A DNA stretch of 64,000 bases from Serilophus lunatus (GCA_013399895.1 VXBA01006210.1:1486145-1550144); one strand, 5' to 3'; numbered from the stretch's first letter, positions 48,640 to 60,668 are shown. A program made the numbers and translations. Notes: generated from the letters alone by a model not told the origin.

Positions 48640-49792
48640 CCTCTTGCCCATCACTGTCATTAAATCAGGGCCCAAATCTGTAAAATGTGAGAAAACGAGA
48701 GATTCGATTATCCATATGGATCACTTTGGATTTATTCCAGATTGCTTCATTAATAGCAATCAAAGACATCACTTTAATGGATTTTTTATCCTCAAAATTA
48801 TGATCATGGGGAATTTGTTCTGGCTATTGATTTTGAAAAGGCTTTTGTTTCTCTTCAATAGCCTTAACTTATTTCAGATTTAGGTAACAGTAGGATTTGG
48901 TCTTAAATATTTTAGATAGGTCAATCTCCTTTATTCAAATCCACAGTTATGTTAAAACTAATGACCGTAGTTTGAAGATGATTTGTGTACTGAGGCTTAG
49001 ACATGAGAGTGCTTTTTCTCTGATACTTTTTCTGTTTCAGAGGAGCCTTTGTTTTGGGAGAAATCAGTGTTTTTAGGGGAATAGTCAGTGATGTTTTCCT
49101 TTCTGTCCTTAGTTGGAAAATGTGTTATTTTGCTAATGAAGATTTTTAGATATTATTCTGCAAGTCACTGAATGTTCATGTTTCTTCTTTGTTAATTGGG
49201 GTAAAACTCTTAAAGCCATTAGGCGATTTAAACGTAGCTCTATTTGAGCAATATCCTTTATTGGATCCCCCATTATCCTTTAAACATCTTGGTGTGCAAG
49301 GGGATAAAATTAGAATGAATTTGTTTGCTTTAAATTGCCAGTCTCTGCTTGATAAAACTATTAGCTATTTAGCTAATTGGGCTGCTCTTCCATTATCATT
49401 AATTGGCAGAATTGATACAATTGAAATGGGGGGGGTTATCTAAAGTGTTTGTGTTTTTTCTGAGGTATTCCTAGCAAGCTCCCTGACATGTTCAGGGAGT
49501 TTTACATTCTGCAATTATTTTTGTTTTCAGAGTTAGAGGTAAATTTAATTTTAATTTTGAAACTCTGAAGCTTCTCATAGAGTCAGCTGGACTGGCTCCT
49601 GTTAATTTTATTGGTTTTGGCTGCCCTGGTACATGTTGTTTCGTGATTTAGACAATCCCCAGCATTATGTGGCTGTGGAGAGCATAGGGCAATACAACCA
49701 CAGGCTGAGCAAAATCAGCCCCTTAGAGGACCCTCCTGCATTGCAGAAAGTCACAGAGTGGCTTGATCCCAGGGTGTGTCCTGCAAGGTGCT
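48640..49792 (+). mobile_element. L1/Tx1-type LINE reverse transcriptase relic
   Basis: A decayed plus-strand reverse transcriptase can be followed block by block. ITVIKSGPK (about 48650) resembles the RT start of L1-like elements. HMDHFGFIPD (48713-48742) matches the D-Q-x-G-F-I-P box. FGLKYFR, a stop, then VNLLYSNP (48893-48943) matches the region before the fingers-palm loop. The YADD region near 49110-49160 is not readable. VNWGKTL (49191-49211) shifts by one base into the next frame. FKHLGVQ (49279-49299) and WAALPLSLIGRIDTIEM (49378-49428) match the K-Y-L-G and W-x-x-L-x-L-S-L-x-G-R-I-x-x-I-K-M boxes. AGLAPVNF (49586-49609) matches G-G-L-x-L-P-N-F, and WYMLFRDLDNPQHYVAVES (49627-49683) follows. 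The order and W-SLxGRI-KM pattern point to the L1/Tx1 side rather than CR1. Several stops and frameshifts show it is inactive. No 3' tail or target duplication is visible. Confidence 0.8.
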
Positions 49793-50689
49793 AAACACCC
49801 ATTATTTCCTGACCCACCAGAGCATTTTAACACAGCCATAACTTTTAAGCACACATACAAGCCCAGTGACGCCAATTAGCTTACTCATAACAGTAAAGTT
49901 AAACAAAGGTTGCACTTGGTTGGGGCCACAGTAATCATCACCTTGTCAGTTTGAGACTCCCACATGAATCCATTGCAAAATAGTCCATGTTCTTCTGCTT
50001 ACACCTTGGCTGTGCTCTCAGCTGATGCTGATGCCTTTTAGGCATCAATGCTGCCCTCCACATGAGCAGGGGAGGACCCTGTTTTGCGGAGTCACTCTGC
50101 CAATCCTTTTCTCGTGTGTTCAAAGCATCAAGAATCTGCACGCCCTGTTCCTGCCATCCCTGGTGGACATGCCATCTCTTGTAGACTGCTAGTACAAATG
50201 ATACTTCTCCCTCCTAACGCTATGATTCACGTCAGCCATTAGCGTCAAATAAATGAATAGGCTGAAAGAAAATTAAAACCAAATCACACCTCTATCAAGA
50301 GGAGGCCTTGTTGACAAGTAGGGCCTCTATTGCCAGAATTAGTCATCTGGATCTGCCTTTTGCACCAGAGGCTAAGAAAACCAGAGGATGATTAATTGGG
50401 CAGGACCAAGAAGATGTTGCCCCTCCCATACAGCTGGCCAGTGTAGGCTAAATCACACCATGAGGGCAGTGGCTACATCACTGAATACCACCACTACCTC
50501 TGCTTCACCTTCATCACAATTTTATATAGTGCTGGAATACCACATTTGTTCTTCACCACCCAAACATGCTCTCATATTGTGATTTATCTTGCCTTATTTT
50601 GCAAGCCATGTAGATAGAGCTGCATCTATTGCTGTTTAAAGCTGCTTAAAATAACTTCTAGCTAGAATATAAAATCGTTTTATGCAAAA

Positions 50690-50757
50690 TAAAATTTAAA
50701 AATGTGTTGTCTATAAAATATATGCAAATATAATTATATATAATTTTAACTAAAACA
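50690..50757. repeat. AT-rich low-complexity tract
   Basis: Nearly pure A and T with AAAATTTAAAAA, ATATATGCAAATATAATTAT and ATATAATTTTAAC motifs. One ATGCAAAT octamer (POU-type motif) lies inside it. Nothing else is visible. Confidence 0.75.
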
Positions 50758-53247
50758 AAATCAGGTTCACTATTTAAGGCATGACCCAGTATGTTTGTAA
50801 CAGGTTTGAACACTGGAGCAACCCTGAAGCAATACTGCCCATCTTAATTTGAGTCATTGTAGTTTTAGACTATACCAAAGTCATTTCATGAAACACATCA
50901 TGCTTCATGGGTTAATCCTGATTTAGCTGTGATGCTTTGATTTTGGGTATTATCTAAATTGTTTTGTCCATCTCTTCTTCATTCATTTTGTCTACCATGA
51001 ATATCATTCTACATGGATTTCCCTCATACCTTTATTTGTATTTAAATTATATATCTCTTTAAGGAAGTTGACCCATCAAGTGATGGTGGCACAAAGAACA
51101 AGGCGTTGTTTACTTTTGCATAAAAAGCCATGAAGATGAAGCACACAGTTTATATGATACTAATAAATTATTTGGATGTTTGACCTTAACTCAGACTCAA
51201 TCCAGCTGAGTATGATAGCCAGTGCAGTTGAAATGTAATGGATAATAGTCCAAGAGCCAATCGTATTGTAGGTGTGGCTTGCACAGCTTGGCCCTTACTG
51301 ACAACCTCAGCCAAGCATCTTTGTACTGAGTGGCTGATGAAGTACCTCACCATAGAGTCATGGGCTGCCTTGAGGACAGAGCATAGCATGGACTATGGTT
51401 GACCTGCTGCTCTAGGTCTTTGGACACTCCTTCTGGAAAGAAAGAGAGCACCTGAGTCTCTGAGGCTAACAACCTGGCATGTTTCTTTGAGCACTGAATT
51501 CACCGGAACAAAAGTCACCTTGGGCTGAGGAGCTGCTCCCTCAGGAAGAATGAGCACTCCCACCAGTGCCATTAGAAACCCCACACTCCCACTGATTTCC
51601 CCATGACTCAGGGAAGGAGGAGGAGGGAGCAGAAACAAAACGCCTCAGAATAAGAACAACTACCTCACAGTACTAAATGCACTGATCCTCTGCTGATTTA
51701 TATTTCTAGGTTAATTGCAGTAAATAAGGAGCATCGCACTCATGTGAAGGAGATGAGAATCAAGCCCAGGGGGAACAGAGGAGCTTCAACACAGAAGCCT
51801 GTCCTCCCTGTACAACATTTAAGGTATATTAGGGCTAAAACCTCCTTAATGCAGTAAGTCGTTTATTTGCTTCCATATTTGGCTTATTGTCACTGGTAAA
51901 GAAGAGTCTAGAATAAGGGATAACCTGAGTTGAAACATTACTGTGGCATACAATACCTTTTCCTCATTGGAAAGTATAGATACAACTCTGTGTGTCATTA
52001 GCTAAGACAATAATAAATTAATGCAATAGCCAAGTAATAATGCTGTAATGCTTTCAAGTATGAATTGGAATGTGACTGCTGAGGTTTTCATTTCATGGTT
52101 GAAAAATACATGAGTTGACCCAAATATTAATTTCTGCATTTCAATAATTTACGTATCATGGATCAATAATCATTTCTTGCACAAATGAATTTTCAAATGA
52201 GAAGCAGTATATTGTAATGGTCTATTATATTTACAAACATCTGGTTGTTTTCCCAACTTAGCATTTAGTGTTTAAATTATACTGGACCGGACATTGTTTG
52301 CCAAATACAACACAAAACTTGGTCATGTAAAGTTTGCATTCTATTTTCTTTTACTATTATCCATAATTTATATTCATAGACCATGGAGAGGCAGGCCCAG
52401 GCCCCCACTTTGAAACAGGCATGGTTTTCTAGCAATAGTTTAGGAGACCTGGCACCTCTTTTTGCTCTTTCCTGACCTTAAAAATCTCACCCCTTTGAGC
52501 AGCAATCCCTTCGAAGATCCAGCACTGTCGTCAGCAGGACTAATGGTGGGGTTTTTCAGAAGTTTATTACATCCCAAGATTTCTTTACAGCATGCAGGGA
52601 CATCCAACAAAATGCCTAGGGTGTCTTTTTTCAATTACTTTACAAAGTTAAAATAATATAAATAGCCTTGCATTTTACTTACTGGTATTGAACTCAGTCC
52701 ATCATTTTAGGCTGTTCATTGTTTCATGATATCCCACTCCTTTATTAACGAACATATCCCAGCAGAAACCTTTTGTCTTGGAGTAAATAGTGTTCAAGTA
52801 CTGAATTAATCAGGAACTAGTGCAACATATATATGCTGCCCAGCAAGATAAATTTACACATCTGCCTTTTCCCCTAATTATAATTCCAGAGGTTGAATGT
52901 CAACAGCAAATGGGTATATCCTCATAGAGGCATGCAAACACACACATACAGGCACACACACTGTACATTAATCTCTCTTGGCTTATCTGTTGCTGTCTTT
53001 AATTTGTATACTTCAAAATTGAATGGTGAGGTCATTTATTAGAGTGTTTCTGTGAGTTTTACGTAGTGATAAGAAAACAGTAACATGCAATTTGTTTTTA
53101 TAGAACTCACTTTTATAAGTATGATCTAATATTTTCTTTCTTTAACTGAACGGTGAGAAAGAAGAGCTTTCAGAGTTAACTAAAGAGTTAACTGGCTACA
53201 TTTCAACTGTCACCATTGTCTTCTATGTACATAGACAGGGGAGGGAT

Positions 53248-53291
53248 CCAGAAAGGTGTAAGTACTGCACCAGAGAGGCGTAAGTACTGCA
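53248..53291 (+). repeat. 22-bp tandem duplication
   Basis: Two adjacent 22-bp units, CCAGAAAGGTGTAAGTACTG plus CA (53248-53269) and CCAGAGAGGCGTAAGTACTG plus CA (53270-53291), differ at two positions, both transitions. A small local duplication with no coding role seen. Confidence 0.93.
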
Positions 53292-53802
53292 GGCAACTGG
53301 GGAAAAAAAAACAAAACATTTAAAGGTAGAAATTTCTCCTCGGAGCAAATTTTTCCAGTTTGTCTTGATTTTTTCTTTTCCCATTTTTTAAGCACAATGT
53401 GTGATAGAGACAATTGTTATTATCCAAAGGACCTTACTTGCTGGCTCACTGCATCTCTGTTTATGAAATGCCATAACAAAAGTGAGCTCACGCTTGTGTG
53501 CTTCCAATGCGTGATGTTCCTGTGTGCCAGATGGGCACTTTCATGACTGTATGAGCGTGGATTATTTCATTTCCTACATCTGGGACTCCAAATGGCTGCA
53601 CAGAATGCCACAGGAGAGAGGAACAGATCTTCAGCTGGGGAAACCTACTTTCACAAGGGAACCAGCTACATCAGAGGGGAGGAGGTAGAGAAGCCCCAAG
53701 TGGCATCTGAAAGTTCACATAAACCAGGGCCATAAGGGAAACCTCTAGAACCAGCAACAAAACAAAAATAAACAATAACTAATGCTGGATGTCAGCTGTG
53801 GA

Positions 53803-53813
53803 GGGGGGGGGGG
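53803..53813. repeat. G11 homopolymer
   Basis: Eleven consecutive G residues after GTGGA. A long G run in AT-rich DNA is a common place for sequencing or assembly length error. Confidence 0.93.
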
Positions 53814-55609
53814 AAATAAACCATAAACAGTTTCTTGTCTGGCCACAGAAGATGTGTTTGGAATGCTGTTTTGTATTTCAGCTCAGAAACTCTGCTGTGA
53901 CCTTCAGATATCGCTGGGTATTACAAGTTCTACGGATAGCCAGAGAGAAATATTCCAAGGAGAGCTGGCATATACTGTGCCATACTAGTTAATGTTGTCT
54001 GCATATTGCTCACAGCCCATTCCAGAACTGTGACCGGGCAGCCTTGTAAAAACACTGCAGAATCCTACAGTAACAGTCAGGAATGCTAGTTTGTCATAAA
54101 ACGGTTGCAGGATTTGGGATAATTACTTGTTTGTTTGTAGGATAAGTGAGTGCTTTCCTCTTTTTTTTTTAAGCCCAAAACAACGAGAGCAGATTCTTAG
54201 TATAGTGAGGACCTGGCTCACTGCACTCCTGCAGAATATGTTGCATTTCAGAGCCAGCAAACAGAAGGAGATGGTAAGAAGAGATGGAATAGCCTGTCCT
54301 ATATGTTTGATTGAATTAGCTGTAGCAGCAAAAATTATAGTTAAGCCAGTGACTTCCTTAAGATGAAAGAGAGTAAGCCCCCAAAAGAGAACAAATGGAA
54401 AAAGTAATGAACAATAGAAAGTAAGAGCTTGTGACACAAAGTAAGAAAAATAAACAGCAGTTGACTTAACTATTTTGCATAAGATATTTACAAACCACAG
54501 CATATTACTGTTTGCTTTATGCATTTTCACATCCTGCTCAGTTTAAAGCAGTAATTTTCTGCAAGGACAACAGAGGGAAAAAAAATGCTTTACACTGCTT
54601 ATATTAATTACATTTTTTCATTACCCGTCATGTTTTCTACAGGCTTGTGTATTATTACTGTAAAATGTAATGAAACAGAAAAAGAAAAAAAGAATGGACT
54701 TCTGGGAAATTTTCCAATTCTTGAAATGCAATGTTAATTGAGTGCTATTTTTAGGTCATTACAGATAGAGCTGAACCCATTGCCATCAGCACACAGAATG
54801 GGGACAGCCCAGGTGCAACACACACTGGGTGAGGGAATCAGTTTCTACTGATGGAGAGAAAGGGACAGAGACTATCTCCCCAGAGGGATGGTTCTTGTTA
54901 GGTTTGGGGCAGTTTCTGTTTGAAGATGTAAAATTCTCAAAGCAGAAATGAAAGGGATGGGTGCAGAGCCGTCATGGGTCCAGGACCCACTGTGACCATG
55001 GGCAGTCCTGAAAAAAATCCACTGGCTCTTGTGGCAGGACAGCAGAGCAAATCAGAGTGAGAAGCTCTGCCTGGTTTGGCAGCTGACTTTCAGCTCTGGG
55101 AGGGAGGGCACTCTGAAAGTCAACATAAAATAAAGTCCCCCAAAATATATCAGAAATCCCTTTAATTTATAGATCTCTTATCGGGCTGCCAAAAATCAAT
55201 TATTTTCATTTGTATATAGTGCAGCCATGGACTGATTCAGGTTCTTTTGAAGTATTTTTAAACAGCCATTGCACAAAGCCATCCTCTTTCCCATATGCAA
55301 AAGAAAATGAATTGAAAACCACAACTTCTTTCAATTGCTTTGATCAAAAGAAAAAGATTCTACAAGCAAATCTGAGACCCCCTCATTAAGACCATTAACT
55401 GAGTACCTTTAAAATCAGTTCCAAGAATCAGTGTCGCTCTACTACTCCCTCTGTATTATCTACTTCTTCTCCAAAAGAATGCCAGGAAGCTGCTTGAGCC
55501 CGTAACAGGTTGTGAAGACCAGGGAAAATAGTTACTGGTACTTGGGAATGGGTAGAGGTTCCCTTTGAAAAAAAGTGGAAAATCTTTAATGTGCAGTTAT
55601 CAAGACCCA

Positions 55610-56155
55610 AATCACAGAATCGCAGAATATTCTGACTTGAAAGGGACCCACAAGGGTCGTCAAAGTCCAGATCCCTTTACACAACAGCACCAAGAATCAC
55701 ATCATGTGCCTGAGAGCACTGTCCAAATGCTTCTTGAATTCTGGCTGTGACCACTTCCCTGAAGACCCTGCCTGTGGTCAGCCAGTGCCTGACCACCTTC
55801 TGGGTGAAAAAATTTTTCCTCCCTTGATATAGCTTCATGCCACTCCCTTGGGCCCTGTCATGGTCACCAGAGAGAAGAGATCAGTGCCTGCCCCTCTGCT
55901 TCCCCTCACAAGGAAATTGTAACTGCAATGAGGTCTCCCTCAGTCTCCTCCAGGCTGAACAGACCAACTGTCCTTAGTCACACCTCAGATGACTTCCCAT
56001 CCAGACCCTTCACCATCTTTGTAGCAATTCTTTGGATGCTCTCCAACAGCTTTATATCCTTCTTATATTGAGATGCTCAAAAGTGTACACAGCACCCAAG
56101 GTAAGGCCACACCAGTGACCTCTGTGAGAGGGAAGAGAGCATCCTACCCGAGGAA
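55610..56155 (-). mobile_element. CR1 LINE 3' fragment, longest copy in window
   Basis: From AATCACAGAATCGCAGAATA at the left, the plus strand follows the reverse complement of avian CR1 for about 545 bp. Landmarks in order are GGGACCCACAAGG, AGAGCACTGTCCAAATGCTT, GTCACCAGAGAGAAGAGATC, CCTCCAGGCTGAACAGACCA, CCCTTCACCATCTTTGTAGC, GATGCTCTCCAACAGCTTTA and a GGTAAGGCCACACCAGTG motif. The element is on the minus strand, 3' end at about 55610, 5'-truncated at about 56155. Divergence is moderate and no long open frame survives. The short frame at 55565-55750 is a by-product. Confidence 0.95.
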
Positions 56156-56940
56156 AGCCAACAAAGATATTAGTTCTCAGTATTGTACGGCAATACTATA
56201 AAAGCAGGAGCATAACCCAAACATTTAGACAGCAATTCTAAATAACCATGTAGCATGTTTTGGAAAAACTGATATTAACTCAGTTTTCTATCCACTTTGG
56301 CCCCATGCATGTAAGATCTCAAAAAGCACTCATGATCAGGTGGTAGAATTACCAAGATAGTACGACCAATTCTGTTTGTTGTGGAGACTTGTTAAGCAAC
56401 ATGTAGGTATAAGAGAAAACTCTCCACCCATATTGGCCCGTGTCATCAAAGATATTTTGGGCAGGATCCTAAACAAAGACACTTAAGTACCCAAATTCAC
56501 AAGATGATCTGGGCCCTTTTACCTTGGTACAAACAGTTTGCATTCTGGCATTTCGTTATTCATTACAAGTTTCTTTGTTGTTCTGCAGCTCTCTTAGTTA
56601 CTTGAGTATCCAGGCTCATCCTTTTTCCAGTCTCCACTCAAGGATCCTGAATATGCCCAGGGGCTACATGAAATACAGGGCATCAGTAGTGCTCCCCCGG
56701 TTGTGGCTCTTCTTGACCTATGCAATAGCACGTACATCAGCTATCCATCATGAACGTATCTTCCTGTCTTCGCCTTCTTGCCTATCGTCAAACCTCTGCC
56801 CTTCCCTTAAGTCACATAATCTGTGACTTATCAAAAATACCACCTCAGTGCATTCCAGATGTATCTTCCCACCCATTCTCCAGCAGATTTGGCAGTGGTA
56901 TATGTGTGTTATGGATTTGCCTGGCAAGGCTTCGATGAAT

Positions 56941-56957
56941 AAAAAAAAAAAAAAAAA
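56941..56957. repeat. A17 homopolymer preceded by AAT
   Basis: Seventeen A residues directly after GATGAAT, so an AATAAA string overlaps the start. This could be the tail of a retrocopy from upstream. The 400 bases upstream hold a 100-codon plus-strand frame (56524-56826) that I do not recognise. No target duplication was found by eye. Confidence 0.95.
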
Positions 56958-58328
56958 CCAACAAAAAAGCAAAGCAAAACACAAACTGAAGAGTTAGTTT
57001 GCTCTCCAAATATCTCTAGTGCTAAGAAGTGATAAATCATAAATATAAGCCAACACGATTTTCTCTTATCTGACACATTGAATTAAGGTTGTTGTGCTCA
57101 AACACTTATACCAAAATTGACAAACACTTCTTTTTAGGTATGCTGTATCAAAGGTACTAACTTTTATAGTCAGAGTCACTTTAAAGCCAGGGAAAGACAT
57201 TAGCACACTCTACCACGCACCCACACACAAGGTGTGTGAACTGTGATACTCTATTTGCAAAGCAAGAAAGAAATCCTGCTCCTTTTGACTGTGCTTGTCC
57301 TGCCTCCAGCAGTGATGCCAGCATTTGGGCGCCACTTAGTCAAGGCGAGTGCCCCCAACTTGTTGCAGACTCACCATGGGCCTTTAGCTCATTATTGGTT
57401 TATCAGCACTTCATCAAGACCAATCCCAAGCCTGACAGCTACCCCCACATTTTCATATCTCACCATGACAGACTTCTTTTTATGTTTAGATTAGAGCTAG
57501 TCCCCTTTGCTAGGAAAATTAATCTAGATCCACAGCCCTCCACTTGGGAGTCACAATATTTTTCCACAAAGGACCCAGTTTTGTTCTTTCACAAGGATTC
57601 ATTTAACAGGGCTACTTTGCAGGCCAGAGCAGGAAATTTTTTTTGTAGTGGGATGACAGGAGCAAGTGGTGGAGGGTGTAGAGGAAGCAAAGAGAGTCAT
57701 GAACCACAAAGTCTCCTGAAGCATGGGCAGCCTGACCCAAGCTAGCTGGATCCCACTACACCACCCTTAGGGGAACAGCTCCTGTATGAGCCAGCTCCTT
57801 CGGCCCTCAAGCTACCGATGGAAGGGCAGTAAATTTGTTACTTCCAAGTTGTTAAACTCATTGCATAAATCGGGAAGTCAGCATCCAAATGGTAATTCAG
57901 ATTTGAGATAATGTCTTAAGATACATGTAGCCACTGGTTTCCATGGGAATTTTGCCATATCTTTCACCAGGACTAGGATTTAATCTCTGGGAGTTTTCAT
58001 TTTTTCCACTTGATTAGATGGTACCTGTCCTCTATTGAGAGACAGTCACAGTGCACCTGAAGAATTGCAGTAATAAACTGGTCAAGGGGGCTTTGCAGAC
58101 TGGACTTGAGCAAGCCTCAGTTGTTTGACTAGATCAATAGGTGGGATTTCATCAGAGAGAGGGGATTCAAATGTCACTTTGAAAATTTCATTTCAATGAA
58201 ACATTTTGTGTTTCATCTGTGTTCGGAATGGCCCGTAGATTTAAACTCAGGGCATCAGGGATATTGCAATGCTAGAAAAAGGAGGCTAATTCTCCACTCC
58301 ATTTTACTGGTTGTATGCTAGTTAATCG

Positions 58329-58385
58329 CTGCTGAAGTCAGTAGAGTTGCAGTGTTATAAAACTCGATACTGCAGAACAAGTATC
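58329..58385 (+). repeat. Possible fragment of old amniote palindromic repeat
   Basis: GCTGAAGTCAGTAGAGTTGC followed by AGTGTTATAAAACTCGATAC resembles the ancient sauropsid repeat with a TGAAGTCAATGGAGTTACAC core. It is short and diverged. The family name is not known to me. Confidence 0.33.
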
Positions 58386-60661
58386 CAGGTCAATATATCT
58401 AATTTCGATAAAGTTAATAATGTCAACGTCAACTGAGTCCAGAGCAGGATTGACCCCTGGCCTCTCAGTATATTGCACCTTAGCCCTATTATTTTCATCT
58501 CGTTTTTACCTTGCAATTTTCCTGGATATCGTCAGAATAAAGTTCACCTCCCAAATCCTCAGACCCAAGCATATCCCTGTTTAAGGATTGGGATTGGGAT
58601 AGAGAATACCATGCTTAAATGGTATCCGTTGAAATGGGGCACTGTACACAAAAGGCTTGTGAGGATCTTGTCAGAAGCGTTAGCTGAAGACTGAGGAACT
58701 GGAAACACTAGCTGCAGCCAATTTCTTTTTTTTCTATTTATTAATCTACTTTGTCCAAACAATAAGAACATTTGGTGTGTTTAGCTCTAAATATGTCAAA
58801 TGCTCCTTTAGGGAAGAACTTCAAAACCCTAAAATCATTTCATAAGATCAAATTCATTGCCTGTCTGTGAAGCTCTGCTAAAAAGCCTGGCTTTCTGATA
58901 CTGAGAGGGTGCTGCAAATATTAACACATCGTTGTGGGCGGAGGAAGCACGAGTGATTATCCCAGAATGTAACAAACCTAAAAATAAATTGGCTTCATTT
59001 TCACCTATTGCACACCAATGGGGGTAAACCAACTTTAATTAGCGTAACAGGACAATAGGAATGGAATTGGCTTGGTCGCAAGATTTTTGCAGGATGACAC
59101 TGATGGTATTACTATCCAACTTCAAAGATTTGGAAAGATGTGGCTGCTAACACTGGAGAATAGAAACCTGTTTTTCATCAACGAGGCTGGCCTGACAAAT
59201 TAAGTCTGTGGAGTCATTAGATTAAGATAAGAGCTTATCTCCTAGACTGACATTTATTCAGAGGTTTTTATGCTGCTCGGCTTGTAATTAGTGCAGTTGA
59301 ATTTTTAACACTGCTTTGTCCAGTCATTTGACAAATGTGAAGTGTATACAGTTTTGATTAAAAAAATACCTAAAATCCAAGAATACAAGATTATTAGCTT
59401 GGAAAGGTTTTAATTTCTGGAGGAGTTGAGATGATGCTAGAAATCTTCAAGGAGGTCAGAAGTGCTTCTGCTGTTGATTCATTTCCATACGCAGATTGAG
59501 AGGCTCCTTAAACTAAATTTTTAGGCACTAAACAGCAGATATATGTAGCAAATCTGTAATTTATTTCATGCTCATCCATTTTGTGATTCTGCTGCTTTAG
59601 AGGGACAGGAATACAATACAGGCTGTGCTCCTGCTCATTAATGCTTATCTGCCTCCTTTAGCATTCAGGTTAGGATTTTGGGTGGGAGAAGTTTCAAAAG
59701 GATTCTTCTCTCATATGGCTGATTTAATGGAATAAAGTTTATTTTTCCTGTCTTAATTTTCTTGTAGTAACAGACATACTGTTCCATAGTAGACCAATAC
59801 ATTACTTTCGGACATGTTTTAACATTGCTTTAGATTAACAAGTTTCACTTTTTTTCAAACAGCTCATTTTGAGTAACTGAAGATCAGAATTGGATTAATA
59901 ATTAGTGATTAAATGGATGACTGTTTGTTTATGAACTCTGATAGGTTTGCTACAGCTACATCCTGTTACTGCTGTTACAACATTTGTTTTGACCAAAGCA
60001 GAGCCATCTCAGCATCTATGGTGGTTTCCTTTAGAAAAACACAGGCAAGAGGAGTTTGTGGTAGTAAATTATGGTTCATCCAACCGCTTTATACTGGCTT
60101 TTAAAGGGAAAAAACCCAAAGCCACAAAAAAAATCCAAAAAACCTGGACTGTGGAAAAATTTTAAACTGCCTGTTTGGAAAATAGAGCATCCTTCGTTAG
60201 ATTTTACACCTTAATGCCAAGATCCCTGAACTCTGTGTACTCATAGGCCCAGGGTTGCCAGTGTTGTCACTCACCTGCACTCCTGAGCTTGAAGCACCAG
60301 TGGTAGAGTAGGACATGGCTGACTGGGACCAGGATCTGCATGCTAGTTTTTCATGCCCACTTCTGTGGATTTTCCTGGCGTTTATATGATTCCAAAGCAT
60401 GAGAGAATTCAATCATCTCATGAGTACAACAGCTTTTCCACGGCTGGGAGGCCACGGATATGAAGGAAAGCATGAGACAGGGAACCTCATGATTTCAGAG
60501 ATTTGCATAGCCAGGAATGAAACTCTGCTGCCCCGTCTCTACTTTCTGAGCCAGACCCTTGACCTAGACCTGCCCTGACTCCAATTTCAATGCAGATGCT
60601 TTCAGCACTCTGTGTCTGGTAAGAGACTCTTGATACTTCCCACTGAAGGTGTGAAACCCTG

Positions 60662-60668
60662 GATAGAT

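Larger units (their letters stand above)
49793..55609. other. Unique AT-rich non-coding sequence
   Basis: No gene is recognised. 51.9-52.35 kb is very AT-rich and repeat-free, with many TAATTTA-like motifs. 54123-54530 carries a 135-codon minus-strand frame and, in the opposite strand, a 79-codon frame that includes a 100-nt stretch with splice-like borders (54174-54273). Neither translation matches a family I know. The hydrophobic composition of the minus frame comes from AT-rich sequence. Confidence 0.6.
56156..60661. other. Unique non-coding sequence with one 169-codon open frame
   Basis: The longest open frame of the window runs from 57236 to 57745 on the plus strand (169 codons, GTG first, no ATG-led strong context). 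Its translation shows no domain, signal or repeat that I recognise, and part of it is a more GC-rich patch where stops are rarer. I do not call it a gene. 59.03-59.42 kb is repeat-free with retained CpGs and a palindromic GATA-site pair, and may be regulatory. The rest is featureless AT-rich DNA. Confidence 0.55.

Noticed and set aside
54123..54530. 135-codon minus-strand frame, apparently membrane-like
   Set aside because: The hydrophobic composition follows from AT-rich DNA. There is no conserved motif, and the opposite strand is also open.
59947..60165. 72-codon plus-strand frame with protein-like composition (TAVTTFVLTKAEPSQHLW region)
   Set aside because: No known domain. It starts with TTG, ends in an A-rich tract, and an overlapping second frame (59913-60104) is also open.
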